The notes: generated from the letters alone by a model not told the origin. A DNA stretch of 64,000 nucleotides from Styela clava (GCF_964204865.1 NC_135259.1:9000974-9064973), one strand, 5' to 3'. Counted from the first letter of the stretch, positions 1 through 12,883 are shown. Made by a program: numbers and translations.

Positions 1-249
1 AGTCGGCTCACAAGTCAAGCTCGTTATGTATCCAAGGTACAATCTGTATTGTTTGTTACCCGGACGTGTATTATCAAGTCGCCCGTAATTTCTCTGCGCT
101 ATATATTAGCACTATATCATCTAACTAAATCATACCATCATATTTAAACCTAATTCAAATTTGATAGAATTTTTTTTTGAAAAAATACAATTGCTGTATG
201 AATATAATTCAAAAGTATTACCTAACGTTCTATAATATTTCAATTCCAG

Positions 250-956
250 GGCGGAATTTTCAAAAAATCATCGTTGTCAAGAATTTCTGGATGTTGAACT
301 AAATGATAGATATGCACCGCATACCATGAGATGGTAAGAAATAACTGAGATTGATTTGTGCCTGCTCTTGATAGAAATATTATATTAAAAATTATTAATT
401 CATCGAACATTTTTCCGCAGTTTGTATAATTTGAAGTTGATTGTTGAGGTAAAATATCAATTTTATCTCAACTCCAACATATCATCATTCATGGGAAAAA
501 TAATAATGTGCTTATACCGTATATACACTAACATGATCCTTGTGATTTTGTAAAGGTTCGAATGTACGAACATGGTTCCCTCAACATACTCAAATACGAC
601 TTGTCCACTAAGATGTAGAGATCCTGAAACAAATCAGTTTCTACCTCTTTCAAGTTTCCGACAGCTGCCTGTATTTGCATGTGAAAGTTTTGAGGTCAGG
701 AGAAATGGAAAAATTTTCAAAGAATCTGTTGCAATTGTAAAAGGGTGCAGGTGAATTAGTTTTTACTCAACATTTTTTTGGTTGAAGTATTTTAACATTG
801 TAAAAAGTAAATAGGGATTTCTTAAAAAACAAGTCCACTACATTTCAATTAACACTACAGGATAAGCTATCAATTTTAATTTATTATTTTTTCATTTTAT
901 CTAGTTGTGTGGAAGCTGCAACTGCAACTAGTAATACATATAGCGTCATGTGTTGA
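250..956 (+). CDS. IL-17-like secreted cytokine, copy 1 (5' end outside window)
   Basis: Three coding exons are visible: 250-333, 556-750 and 905-956, with the stop TGA at 954-956. The first begins in phase 2 with E-F-S-K and one Cys, followed by the motif RYAPHT, the equivalent of NGFAPY in the other copies. The core exon has F-E-C, N-T-T-C-P-L-R-C-R-DP, then F-A-C-E-S-F, V-R-R-N-G-K and K-G-C at the donor. The last exon completes a C-S-C-V ending and adds a short Ala/Thr/Ser tail that itself ends in Cys. All joins keep frame (donors gtaaga and gtgaat; acceptors cag, aag and tag). The signal-peptide exons must lie before base 1. The pattern of a pre-core aromatic-Pro motif, E/T-x-C-x(3)-C and a terminal C-x-C matches the IL-17 fold (family knowledge). 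A secreted ligand role is inferred. AU-rich elements follow the stop. Confidence 0.72.
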
Positions 957-3383
957 TAACAAAGAAATGATATTACAACGAACACATGCAACGTAGCTCT
1001 GGATAACTATGACGAACGCACAAATATTTTCCATTTTTATGTTAAAGATTTTTATTTAAAAATTTATATTTTTATATTAATATTTCATTTATTTATTTAT
1101 CATTATGCAATTTTATTCACATTATATTTATTTTTTATTGACGAATACTGCATACACGATGGGTTGCAATATTTCTACGGGAAAATTGTGCAATATATGC
1201 AATAGTATTCGAAAATTGCTAATTTATTTACAAAGAAATGTACTCTTTTAGTCTATACAAGTATTTTATTTATTTAATCAATCTTTTGCACTCAAAAATA
1301 TTTTAAAAATGTTATATTTTTTAGTATCTTCATAATAAAAAGTTTTATTAATATTTATTTAACAGTTTACTTCCATTGTAATAAACATTTATATATTGAG
1401 CAGAAATATCATTTGTATTGTAATTAACTGCAGTGAAATCAGGAGGATTTATCGTAAAAAATAAACTGAGGGCACGTGTTAGAACTTATACTATTAATAT
1501 CTTATTCACTAGTGCTACTATATATTAAACATAATAGCTTGTGAAATAGAACAACTGCATCCGCAAGCAGAAAGTTCCATAATCGAATATCGGTTAGAAT
1601 GGTTTAAATAACAAGATATTAGTGCTCAAATATACGGTCACGTAGGCCACAACAAAGTAGTACGGGTATCAATTCGGTACTCATAGTCTTCAAGACTTCG
1701 ACTGACCACCAGAACGCGAAAACCTCCACACGCTGTGTAATTTTTAATTTTTATGACGGGATCACACATGCATTAAATACCGTATACCACACAGGCCGCA
1801 GGTATTTTTGAAACAAATAAAAGTAATAGCCTTCTAGCGACAACGAAAATACATTAGTTGGTACAGTCGTTCTGAAGTAGATCGTTTTGAAACCTTTACA
1901 AAGATCTCAAATTGCGTGTTCCTCGTCATTACTTTGCAAATCACGAAAGAAGCGTCTAATGACATCATTTATTATTACTTTAACAAGAAACTCTTCTCCT
2001 CCTATTTATTCTAATGCATTTGAAGAACATATGTTTATTTGAAAGTGTATATGTATATATATTATTTTTTTCCTTATTTATGTACTTACATATTCATAAC
2101 ATATAAATATATATATATATATCCAATTGGCATAATCAAAGACAGTCAAAGATATGTTTAATCGTAGGAAAAAAATCAAGTGTCATTTGCTTAATCATTG
2201 ATTCTTTATTACGATCTGGTGCATACTACCGAATCTTGTTTGCCAAATATCATCATGCTTTAAAAGAATTTTTCCACACTTCTTAATAACTCCCATAACG
2301 CGATAGGACATGCTTCTTCTCTTTTGTTATAATTCAGAACGTTTCATTACTAACTAAAAGTGATCAATTTCACCCGACAATGAACAGGGAGGCATAGACA
2401 CGGCCATTTAGTATGTATATGATCACAAAACAAAATGTTTATTCCATATCACAGATAGTATAGGAGGATATAATATCTATTCGCATTGTCAAGAAAGCAA
2501 ATTATGAACTTTAGATACAATAATAAACAACGGATGATTGTTGACGATATGATTCGCCTCTAGTGAAATCGTTTGTATTCCCCAAAGCGCAATTATTTCA
2601 ACTAAATATGCTTGTTGCATCACCACGAATTTTAAATGCCACTATTGCTTTCAGGGAGTAATTAGACGACATTGGTTTCGAATGCAATCAACACGTAAAT
2701 GTTATTCACGTTCTACGTGACGAATAAGATACTGAGATGACATACGTCAAGTTTTCAGCAGTTTTTATCAACGCAGTTTGTTGCAAGATTTGAATGTACC
2801 CGAATTACTTACTTTGTTATAAAGACGTTTGTCACGAGGTGTTCTAAATTGAATGAAAGGTATCCAATTCAGATTGTTTTCCTGTATTAAAATATTATAA
2901 AATGGAATATAATGAAAAGTTCAAAAAATAACGATCTACATTCTACACAAACATCGTTTCAATTTAATTCATTTTAAATATGCGTCAACATGAACATGCA
3001 TTCTAAAAATATTGAAAATAACAAAGATGATAGCTAAATGGATATTTTTTTTATAAATTGTTGTTGAAAATCACGTTGTGAATTAACTTGGATGGCGTTT
3101 TGTGATGGCATATTTCTCGTTTTTCATGCTGCTGTCATACAGAGAGTTCAGAAGAATTTCAGATCAAATTGCATGCGCAATCCCAGGAGTGTCATTCGTA
3201 ATGCTTTGTAGAAACCTGCAGTACCAATCGAAGTTGCGATTACGTAATTTGGAAAGTACCTTCCAAGATATTATACGTAGGGAATATTGGTTTTCCTGTA
3301 TCAAAACAATATTTTTCCAAATTAACTTATACTCCGGTAAAAACTTGGATATTACTAAAGGTAAATATGGGAAAAAGTTTCTG
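957..3383. other. Intergenic stretch between copies 1 and 2
   Basis: Apart from the AU-rich elements at its start and an AT dinucleotide run near 2107-2121, I see nothing here. Open frames in this stretch are short and lack splice-site context or a recognisable motif. Confidence 0.5.
1087..1276 (+). promoter_or_regulatory. AU-rich elements downstream of copy 1
   Basis: Three overlapping ATTTA pentamers (1087-1100) and a further TTATTTATT (1266-1274) lie 130-320 bases after the stop of copy 1. UUAUUUAUU nonamers are known destabilising signals of cytokine mRNAs. Whether the transcript extends this far is not visible. Confidence 0.4.
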
Positions 3384-3391
3384 TATAAATA
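3384..3391 (+). promoter_or_regulatory. TATA box of copy 2
   Basis: TATAAATA sits 88 bases before the ATG at 3479. The same spacing recurs at copies 5, 6 and 9, which supports its use and suggests a 5' leader of about 55-65 bases. Confidence 0.45.
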
Positions 3392-3478
3392 ACACTCGCG
3401 CGCTAATGAGAAATGTAAGAAATCTGACCAGTGTGTTGAAGAAAAGGAGAATTTACTTTGGAGAAAAGACAAAGAAAC

Positions 3479-4711
3479 ATGAAGATCTCATTTATTAGCA
3501 CAGCCGTAAGTTTTATAATTTTTGTTAGATCTCAAATATATTTGTTCTAATATACGCATTGTGTTGTTTAAAACTTTCCGATTTCTTTTTTTCACAGACA
3601 AAAATCTTTACAATGATTATTACTATGATACACTTTTTTGGACACAACACATTAGCATTCGATCCTGAGTAAGTTGTAATTGTATTATCTACTTTCTTGT
3701 GATTTATATCAAATTAAACAGGTATTACTTTGATGTACAAAACTGTTATTACGTGTTTTTAACTTTTTTCAAATATATTGATTTTAGCTCTGAATTTTCA
3801 AAACTGTACGATTGCAAGCATTTGGAAACGTTGGATATTGAATATAACAATGGATTTGCTCCCTACACCCTGCAATGGTAAGTAAAACAAAATAAATTAC
3901 AAATGTTGTTTTTTAGAAGTAACACTACAAGTGCAGCAATCAAAATACGAAAAATGAAAAATTCAACTCAGAATATAATATATAAGAAATAAAGTTGCGC
4001 AAATGCTCTACCTGTAATCTTTAATGCTAATATTTTCAGGATTGATTGTGGACGCAATATCTCTCCTTCAATGTATTCCAACACAACATGTTCTACAAGA
4101 TGTCAAAGATCCTTCTACTAATCAGTTTTTATCCGAAATATATCAACAGCAACCGATTCTTGTTTGTGAAACTTTTCAAATCCGAAAAAGAGGACAAATT
4201 TCAAAAATTAGAATTAAACTGGCCAAGGGCTGCAAGTAAAACATTTTATTTTTTGCTTATTTTTCTTATGTGATTCTATCTAAAAGCTGGCAATGGGACT
4301 GGTAATAAAACTAAAATATATAAAATTAGAATATAAATATGTCCTAACCCTAACCTGGTACACATACCGCTGGAGTACCATATTTTTAACATTTTAACCC
4401 AGTTTTCTCTCTCACTTAGTGTTTTTTTTCTGGTAGGGAAAATCTGATGTTACTGCTAATTATCAGATATGCTTGCTTATAAAACACATTTTAAGCAGTA
4501 GGAAAGATATCAAGATAAAATTATTTTAATTAAGTCTAGTTTCTATTTTAATTTCATAAAAATTTAGATGTAGAAAAGTCTAAATCTCTAAATTCTTACA
4601 CACTATATATCAAGTAGCAATTAATAAATTATTTGAATTTAAAAGAAATCTTTTTCCAGGTGTGTCAGATATTCTGACGAATACAGAGATAATATTGAAA
4701 TTGACTGCTAA
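3479..4711 (+). pseudogene. IL-17-like cytokine, copy 2, with a frameshift in the core exon
   Basis: Five exons: 3479-3505, 3598-3668, 3788-3877, 4040-4235 and 4660-4711 (stop TAA 4709-4711). Exons 1-2 give a signal peptide whose hydrophobic core ends in L-A-F-DP. Exon 3 has S-E-F-S-K, one Cys and NGFAPYTLQW. Exon 4 opens with I-D-C and N-T-T-C-S-T-R-C in frame. Directly after the second Cys of that pair (near 4104) there is one base too many compared with the other copies. The expected K-DP-S-T-N-Q...A-K-G-C-K continues in another frame, and the first frame stops a few codons later. Exon 5 continues correctly from the downstream frame with K-C-V and a 17-residue acidic tail. All splice sites are intact. 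This is either a recent pseudogene or a single-base sequence error or polymorphism. The intact splice sites, TATA box and AU-rich element argue that any loss is young. Confidence 0.75.
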
Positions 4712-4856
4712 GATATTTTATGGTGAAAAGGAGAATATTATTCAAGGACAGCATTATGAGATTCTAGTTTTATTTTTTACTATTTAAATTTCCCTCGTGT
4801 ATGCAATGTTAAAACCTTATTTAATATTTATTCGCACATAGCTTCTATTATGCTCT

Positions 4857-4870
4857 CATTTTATTTATTA
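4857..4870 (+). promoter_or_regulatory. AU-rich element downstream of copy 2
   Basis: A TTATTTATT nonamer lies about 150 bases after the stop codon of copy 2, in the position expected for a 3' untranslated region. It parallels the elements behind copies 1, 6 and 8. Confidence 0.35.
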
Positions 4871-7309
4871 CACTTTAATTTATCTAGTAGTCACTTATAT
4901 TTATGAGATTTTCGTAGAAACATTCGTCATTACTAACTTGACGTTGAAAGAAAGTATATTGTGTATAATTGGTTGCAAATTTTATTATAAAATGTTCTAA
5001 TGTATGAGGTTTTGGATTACATTACATGTGAACCTTGAATACAAAGAAATACTTATTCAAAAATTCAGTAATACAAATGCCAATCATCATGCAAATTTCA
5101 GTTGCATATAGAATTTAGGAAAGCGTTAGGACCTTGATGGCTTAACGGTTTTCCCCGTAATATGAAGAATTACGTTGAGCTTTGAAGTGGTATCATAGCT
5201 TGTGAATAATATGAAGCTTACAATATTGCAACATGTAGTGAAATATTCCTAATTATAGCCAAGTAAATAGATATTGCCGGACATGTTTTGGTTCTAAAAT
5301 TGCGGAACTACAATCGCTCACCAGCTTAACATATAAAACTTCCCTGGTTTTATACTAGGTCACAGATATCCATGATTGATATTTATCTAGAAACCATGCG
5401 TACGACGTAATTAATCTAATGATGCAACTAAGTTGCGTCTAATGTCCAAAAGGTAAATTTTGCGACTTTGGACTCATGAAATTTTGTTGCAAAATATCCC
5501 TAATAAGTTTTCCTTAACTATTTATGTATCGCTTTTGCATTGCTCAATAGAAATTGACGAAAATATTGAGGCTTGTCTTACGCCGTAGATTTAAATTAAT
5601 AAACAACAATGGGATCTACTTACACGGATAATAACAATACTCATGCGTCGAAACATAAAATGAAGTATATTATACATTAAATAAAATACAGACAAATAAT
5701 TTCTAAAAATTAGTTCGATAAGCTCAACCCAGTCTTTCAATTTAGAGTAATTTTTATTTTTATTTTCCATTCAAGCTTGTAATCGAAAATCAGCAAATTT
5801 GCAACTTTCAATAACTTGAAGTTAAATTTTACATTGAATAAAAGTTCGAATACATTTATCAAATAGATATTCATAAAACATTATACATTAAATATCTTTA
5901 GCGCATAATTTGTGCTTGAATATTTACCGCGCAAAAATTAGTATATGATCAGTTTCAGATTTACTAGAATTGATAAATGGACCTAAAATATATAATATCT
6001 TCAGCATGGGAGTCTTTTTTGGATTACGAATCTGATTCTTTTTCGTAATATATTGTTATATGATATTCATTTGAAGGCGTTTTATATAACTGTTCATTTT
6101 ATGTATATACCTTTTCTAACACAATTTTATTCACATAATTAGAAAAGGAATTCTCGAGTTAATTTCCCCAAAATGACATACAAACGAGAGAAATGATACT
6201 AAAACGAGAGAATAATGTTACAATATGGAGAAGACCTTACTTGCCCGTTTGTACATGCGTGACACATTTAAAACCAAGTTGAATAATTCAATATCAAACT
6301 AAATTGGTTTATGTCACGATTAGGCCTATTTTGGGTTATACTGTTACGAAATCAAAACAAATCTTGTCAAAGGGCTAATTACATTAAACCATGAACTACA
6401 CGTCAGTCATGTGATAGAATTAGGTTTTGAATGTTGAACCGTGAACATTATTTATTATGATTCACGTTACATTTGTATACATTCGAGACAAACCATGCAA
6501 TCTCAACATTCTTAAATTTATGATACTAACATAATGGAGATTAGAAAAGCAAAGCCGAAGTTTAGACCTTGAATTCTATTTTCAGACGTTTTGTCATAAA
6601 CGATAGAGTATGTTACTCTCTGGTTTAGTTATATTCGATTTATTTTGCAGTACTTCATTAATTTCAACAATCATAATAGGGGAAAGGGAATTCCAAATTT
6701 TTTCCGAAATTTTTTGTGGGCGAAATATTCTTTAAAATATAATAGCGCAAACACGGAATCGATACCAACAGCATGTGCAAAAATGTTTAAATTTCAGGTA
6801 GATTTAAACACCAGCGAGTGGGTTACGCTCTAACGATTTTAAATTTGATAAACCTCACATCGAAGGACAAAAGTTAACAGTCAGTTCAAACTTGAACATT
6901 GACTGGGGCTACTGGAGGACAGAGTATTATCAATTGTTACATCATATCTAACACAAATATTCCACTGAACCCACGTACGATTCACGCTGAATGACTTTTG
7001 TTTAGCATGTCGGAAAATAACCGCCATCAAAAAAAAAATATCTATAATATACTATAATTGTTCAATTTACCAAAATATATCAGTTTTGGCTAATATTTAT
7101 ATTGGCAATTTCCCGTTTTGGGGTTGGTAATATCCACTTAGATAGGTATAAATTCTAGGAAAGTATCTCCTAAATATCACTCTACGAAAAGACATTAAGA
7201 CATTGACATCATTGAAAAAGATTGAAAAACAGACATACGCACTGAATTTACAACTTGGATCAAACGTTGGAGTTTTCTTTTAAATTTTACATGATAAAAA
7301 CTGACCAGG
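4871..7309. other. Intergenic stretch between copies 2 and 3
   Basis: No gene is recognised. A pair of 11-mers AAACGAGAGAA occurs at 6182-6192 and 6202-6212. A possible TATA box (TATAAATT, 7147-7154) lies about 160 bases before copy 3. Confidence 0.45.
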
Positions 7310-8502
7310 ATGGCAAACTTAAAAATCCAGTTAAGGGTAAGTCAAGATAATTCTGAGCCTAAATGTCATATCTCGGGCCCTAAACCTACCTCGAAAGCTT
7401 TTAATATATTATTCCTAAAGAATTTCTACTAATCACAGCAAATAGTTCAAAATTTATTCAAATTATACTCGATTTTTTACAGTTATAATACCGAGTACAA
7501 TGATCAATAAATCGGAGCAATTTTGTCGTGACATAGTCGATAAAATTTAATGCACAGTAATCAAATGTTTATTTTATCGTCTTATTGAGACAGTAGATAT
7601 CTTCAAATGTTCAAGTCGGTAAATGGAAATATAAACCTATTTTTTTATATTTAGATTTCTACTATTTTCACCATTTGCGTCTTGAGCATATCAGCATTTG
7701 ACCCCGAGTAAGAGTCTAAATATTATCTAAACTTAATTTCTAAACGTGAGGATTTCATAATTATAAATCAAAAATACTTTTATTGTTGAACTTCCAAATC
7801 GTAATTCCTCAAATAGATATGAATAGAATTAGAAATACTATATATTTAATTTATAAATCCATTTTTCTATTACTTTTTCACACAAACTTAATCTACTGTC
7901 ACATTTTACGTTAACAGTTCAGAATTTTTAAACACGCACAAATGCAAAGTTGTCGAAACGGAATCAGTGACCAATGGATTTGCAACTTATTACGTAGAAA
8001 AGTAAGTGAAATATCTTCTAATACCATTTTATACGTATTTGCAATATCATTGTATATCATAGCCCAAAGTAGCTCAATTACTTAATGCTTTCAGAATTGA
8101 ATGTAGAAATCTTTCACCATCATTGTTTGTAAACGCGACATGTTCATCTGCAAGATGTCAGGACCCTCAAAACGGCAAACTTCTGTCTGGTAGAGAATAC
8201 AAACCAGAAAAAGTAGTCTACGTGGAACATTTTGGAAGCCGAAACGTATCGATTACACAAACATTGACAGTTGCATGCAGGTGTTTACTTATATTTATAT
8301 TGGTAATATTCCATGCTTCTGGAATGGTTTCTCACTAACATCCCGAATAATTTTGAAAATAAAAATAATAATGTTATTTGAAACGACAAAAAGTTAAAAC
8401 AAAAGGATTAATCCAAATTTTATATTTACTCATTGAAGATGCGTGAAAGTTGATAACTTGCGTAGCCAGGAATTTGTAGGAAGGGGACAAAGAAGGGGAT
8501 AA
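7310..8502 (+). CDS. IL-17-like secreted cytokine, copy 3
   Basis: Exons 7310-7336, 7655-7707, 7918-8001, 8095-8280 and 8439-8502 give about 137 codons with intron phases 0, 2, 2, 2. Exons 1-2 encode a short signal peptide (MANLKIQLR then a hydrophobic stretch ending SISAFDP). Exon 3 has S-E-F, one Cys and NGFATYYVEK. Exon 4 has I-E-C, the N-A-T-C-S-S-A-R-C-Q-DP signature, Y-K-P-E-K-V-V-Y-V-E, and ends V-A-C-R. The seventh Cys seen in some copies is Tyr here. Exon 5 uses the acceptor gaag at 8435-8438 and begins C-V-K, with a basic tail. If the weak donor (gtgttt) at 8281 is not used, read-through gives C-L-L-I and a hydrophobic end closed by TAA at 8336-8338, a possible alternative C-terminus. 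The word gcgtagccag inside exon 5 also occurs near 39.94 kb, so the tail may be repeat-derived. Confidence 0.75.
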
Positions 8503-9554
8503 GCAATGATAGAAAAGCTCGGCGAGGAAAAAAAAAGAAAAAATACCAATGACTCGTAATTTCACCTAACGTTTTCAACAGAATACCTAATTGAGCAAAT
8601 GGCCGTGTTTGACGCATAGTTTAAAAACTAGAAAAGTATTCTATTTTATTGTTTTAGCAGTAAATCAATCTTGATTTGTTACTTCATTGAAGTGTATAAT
8701 AATTGTTGATTTACGGAGGTATCAAGTTTTTGCTTATTATCTATTATATGTGCTGAAATATTTTGAGTTCCGTATTATTTCAAATGTTGCTTATGTTTCA
8801 TGTTGCTTATACCTTTTATATTATGCAATGTATATTACTCAAATATGGATCGTATTATTTTGAAAACCTATCATGCCGACTTTTATACAAAGCCGCCGCA
8901 GAAGACGCGGCGAATAACTCTAACTCAACAATGAAACTTTAAAATTACACGTGTGTGTCACAAAAATCGTCGGGATTCTATAATAGCTCTAACAGTGAGC
9001 CGATTGTCAATTGAGTATGTCAATTTGAAATCATCGATGGTTACATTGAGATTAAGAGCAATAAAAGGTCTGTGTTCCGAATCGCTAAGAGCAGAAATTC
9101 CGGCCAAAGTAAAATGACCATTACGACACCTGTTTGCGCATGCAGCCATTATTAGCACTTTCGTAATTTCCATGTAAAAACCTGTACACAGTGCCGCCTT
9201 ATGTAATACGATTGTTATATCGCAAAGACGTAATAGTAATATTAAGATAATTTCACTACATATCGAATCACAAGTTTTGGGTCTGAATAAATTTCAGTCG
9301 ACTGACCTCTAAGTTAGCGAGGTTTATTTTAGTAAATATATAGTTTTACAATAAATGTGTATAACTACGGATTTTATGAAATTATCCTCTTAAGTAGTCT
9401 TCACATTTTTGAATTAGATTGATTTTTAATGTTTTTCACATTTACTTTCCTATGAAGCTCTTATGGAGCGGACAAATGCAGGGTGAAGTTGGTGTCGAGA
9501 ATTAAGTACTTGTTTCTTATGCTATTTTATATTTTTTCTATTTTATGCCAAATT
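8503..9554. other. Intergenic stretch after copy 3
   Basis: I see no supported gene or clear repeat. Open frames on the minus strand near 8374-9173 are short and lack motifs. Confidence 0.4.
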
Positions 9555-10077
9555 TCAATGAAGTGGTATTCCCATCGTCGATACAACTTTAGAATACAGC
9601 TTTAAAAGGTAGACGGCAGCAGGATGTCGAAAATGTACCAGCATGGCAAGCATTGAGGTCAATCGCGAAGCGGAAAGTCCACACAAATACATTCCCCCGT
9701 TGTCGAGAATCATAAGGAAAAAGTGTAATAAAACGAGAGAACCACAAATCAGCTGATGCAACTCGACAAATGTATTGTAGACAAATATCACAATGACGTG
9801 TTCCCGATGCTAGTTGAAGTGACCCGCGCACAATAAACTCTAAAGATACTGTTACAAAGCAAATAATTCGAATGTACAAATTCCAAGCGACCTATTTTAA
9901 ATGTAAACTTACTTGATCTGAAATTGATGTATTGATTTGACCCGCCAGTAATAGATATAAAAATCCCCCCATATGAATGAGTGCGATACCCCAATTTATT
10001 TTTTTGTAAATTATATCTTTTTCTATAATGTCTTTATGAAAGAGCATAAACGTTAGGATAATAAAAATCTTTTGCAA
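9555..10077 (-). pseudogene. Possible adhesion/secretin-type GPCR fragment, TM1-TM3
   Basis: Two minus-strand pieces join in frame through a 103-base intron (donor gtaagt at 9912-9907, acceptor ctag at 9813-9810). The first piece (down to 9913) reads F-M-L-F-H-K, then I-N-W-G-I-A-L-I-H and F-L-Y-L-L-L-A-G, resembling the end of TM1 and TM2 of family B/adhesion receptors. The second piece (9809-9555) has L-I-C-G-S-L-V-L-L-H-F-F-L, like the conserved Cys and the H-(Y/F)-F start of TM3. It then diverges and stops at H-TGA. No N-terminal domain, start codon or later membrane segments were found. I read it as a truncated remnant, but a real small gene or chance hydrophobic frames are possible. Confidence 0.28.
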
Positions 10078-11374
10078 AAAATTGTTAAAATATTTCTTTG
10101 TAACGCTTCCCCATTATTGACTATATTATTATTGTTCACTATTGTTTGTATTAGCGGAACTAAATATATACCATACTCACGGGGAATTTTGCACTCTAAG
10201 TGAGACTGTAGTTTAATAAATTGGACATTGACATGAAATTTCTAATATCCTATTTGAGCTTTTTTTGCGTCTACGGAAAAAGTAATTTCTTTTCTGATTT
10301 TTCATGGTAGTCAAAATTTTGTGGAAATTTGCAGCGGGCATTATCAAAGGTTCTATATAATCATCTTTGTTATGAAAAATCGCCCAAGAAAAATCAATTA
10401 CATATAAACTAAACATTGTGTTTTTTTATCGAATAAAAATGTGTGATGGCTGGGGTGTACCAGCATTGTGGAAGGGTATGCCATTTCGAAAAAGGTTGAC
10501 AATTAAGCACTGTCCTAGGTTATTTCATTTGTGAGAACCATCTTTAACGAATGCGTCACAAAGATCCATGGAATCAATTATGTCGACTTGGTAGGCTTTT
10601 GAATGGCATGTTAAATACATTATTGCGTCATAATCAAATTTTGAATTCTGTGAAATACGAAATTTCAGGCAATATACGTACATTAATAACCCAAATAGAT
10701 TGTACAGTAAGTTAAATTCAAAATAAACTTCAAGTTTAAGAAACCCAGCTGTAACTAAAGCTGTAACTGAAGGTCAAAAACAACCTGAGAAAATATAAAT
10801 GAAACAATTAAAAATTAAATGCCGAGGCCCCCAAGACCCGAGACCCCAGGCTTCCGCCTACCTTGGCTAATGACCTTGACACAATAGCTAAATATATCAA
10901 AAAAGAAGACAATTGTGCAATATTTCATCAGATAATATAGTTAAAATATAAGTTTTGGAATGGAAGACCAATAAATCGACAAGTCAAAGTACAATATGCA
11001 TATAAAAATTTGCTAGCTAATTACGTTGACTGCATATTTGGTTTGTGTCTCTATGTTTAAGCACACACGAATGAAGCTGATCAGAATAGGGGGAAATTAA
11101 AGACAAATATCAGGCTTAATGATAGCATATTTCTCTGTATAAAACAAACATACCAAAAGAAATGTTTGACAGATGAAATCATATACATGACTTGTGATTC
11201 GATGGCTTTTCAGTTAATTAAAACAATATTTACATAGTTTTAGGACCTTTGATTGCTTCTCTGGCTTTAAATTGAGTGCGATGCCTTTTCTAGGTATACC
11301 TTGTTTAATGCAGCCCGAAAGACGAACAGCATCATTTTTATGAAATATAGAGCAACGGCAAAAATAGGTCTAAA
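10078..11374. other. Intergenic stretch before copy 4
   Basis: No gene is recognised. TATAAAAC at 11138-11145 is a possible TATA box, but it lies about 230 bases before the copy 4 ATG, further than in the other copies. Confidence 0.4.
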
Positions 11375-12883
11375 ATGGAAAGGTCATGTTTACAAGTAAG
11401 GATTATTATCAACAGTATCTAAATTAAATTATAATATTTAAATTTAAACTATTGACTAGCATGTTAGAAATTTAAAATGCTTAATTTAAAAAAGCTAACT
11501 GACTGAAGTATCTGGTTTTACTTTTTGTTGCAGATTTTTGCGACATTGCTTCTTCTTTACGCAATAGTGCCATCAACACCAGCGTCCGGTACTGAGTAAG
11601 TATATTATTTCATGTATTCAAGTGTTGTCATGACCAAATTCGTTATGCTCAAATAATTCAAGTTGATATTTGGATTTGCAATTTTAATAATATATTTACA
11701 TACAATACCACACTATCCAGCTCAAATCGGATGAACGTAGGCTACATTCATACAACGGGAAATTGATAAATATATTCAATCAATTTCGACGTCATCTTCT
11801 TCATTGTTTCAAAACTCAGATAAGACTTATTGTTTAACAAATCTAAATAGTTTCATTTTATTACAGCTTTCCGTTGTCTTCTGCTCACGAATGCTTAGTA
11901 ACACATACACATAGACGTGTAAACGGATTTGCTCCTTACTACACAAAACAGTGAGTTTTTTTCCTAATTTAATTTTTTAGTTTAAAAGTTTATTTGTCAG
12001 AACATTCTTCTTTCTTCATCAAAAATGGTTGTTGGTAGTTTCACAAGATTTTCTGTTAGATATTATTTATACAATGTAGAGATTTTTGCCAAGGAACTTT
12101 CTAAGAAAAAAAGGTGTCAAAAATAAACTTTCGCTTTGATAGAATCTCTCTCTTCGAATTTTAATTTGACAGTTTTGATCTAACTTGTTCCAAGTCTTTT
12201 GTCAACCGCTACTTACTGGCATCTTTGACTCATTTTTCACATAAATACACAGTTCCTACAGTGTCTGTTGACGCCTTCATTTCTCCCATCTGATAATAGC
12301 CTAGAACTTCAAGTTAAGCAAATCAGTAAATATAACTACAAAAATAAATTTTTTAGAATTAAATGCAAGCATTTTGAATTTACAAACGCAACATGCTCTT
12401 CCACTTGTCGAGATCCTCGGACGGGAAAACTGCTGTCAAAGAAAAAATATCGTCCGGACCCAATTTCTTGTGTTCAAACTTTTGACAGCAGAATTGAAGG
12501 AAAAATAGAGCTTTCCGTAACAATTTCATGCAGGTGAAAAATTGAACTTATATATTTATATAAGCTCGCCTATTCCTAAAGATGAGGGTAAATAAATTTG
12601 GAAGTGAATCGTATTATTTATATCAATATTAGGCAATATTGAAATCATAAAATGCTAGCTTCCTAATTTTTAAAATATTTATTTAATTAGTTAAATATTG
12701 AGCAACAATAAAGTTGCCATAATAAAAACTTAATGTATTCAATTACTTCGGGATACTAGATGCATTAAACGGGGAAAACAAACAAAACAAAAGCATGGAA
12801 GAAAGCAAAAGACAAGAACTGGCCAAAGAAAGAACGAAAAAAAAAAGCAAAAACAAAAAATCATAAATGAACCATATTTCTAG
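11375..12883 (+). CDS. IL-17-like secreted cytokine, copy 4, with long basic tail
   Basis: Exons 11375-11395, 11534-11595, 11867-11950, 12357-12533 and 12760-12883 give about 155 codons, phases 0, 2, 2, 2. Exon 1 has seven codons (MERSCLQ). Exon 2 is a hydrophobic signal segment ending T-P-A-S-G-T. Exon 3 has one Cys and NGFAPYYTK. The core exon has I-K-C, N-A-T-C-S-S-T-C-R-DP, T-G-K-L-L-S, an extra Cys in I-S-C-V-Q-T-F, E-G-K-I, and ends I-S-C-R. Exon 5 starts C-I-K-R-G-K and continues with a 41-residue tail very rich in Lys and Gln. Its acceptor (actag, 12755-12759) is supported by frame and by the R-C-I junction. A second acceptor (tttag at 12953) would give R-L-N and lose the final Cys, so I prefer the first. 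The basic tail might bind sulphated matrix polymers (inference). Confidence 0.72.

Noticed and set aside
3102-3472. Overlapping plus and minus frames of about 100 codons upstream of copy 2.
   Set aside because: No family resemblance, start context or splice partners; the region overlaps the copy 2 promoter.
4343-4365. Telomere-like ctaaccctaac repeats, also near 30505 and 51341.
   Set aside because: Only two units each; the first two share downstream bases (ctggtacacatac), so a dispersed short repeat is likelier than telomeric sequence.
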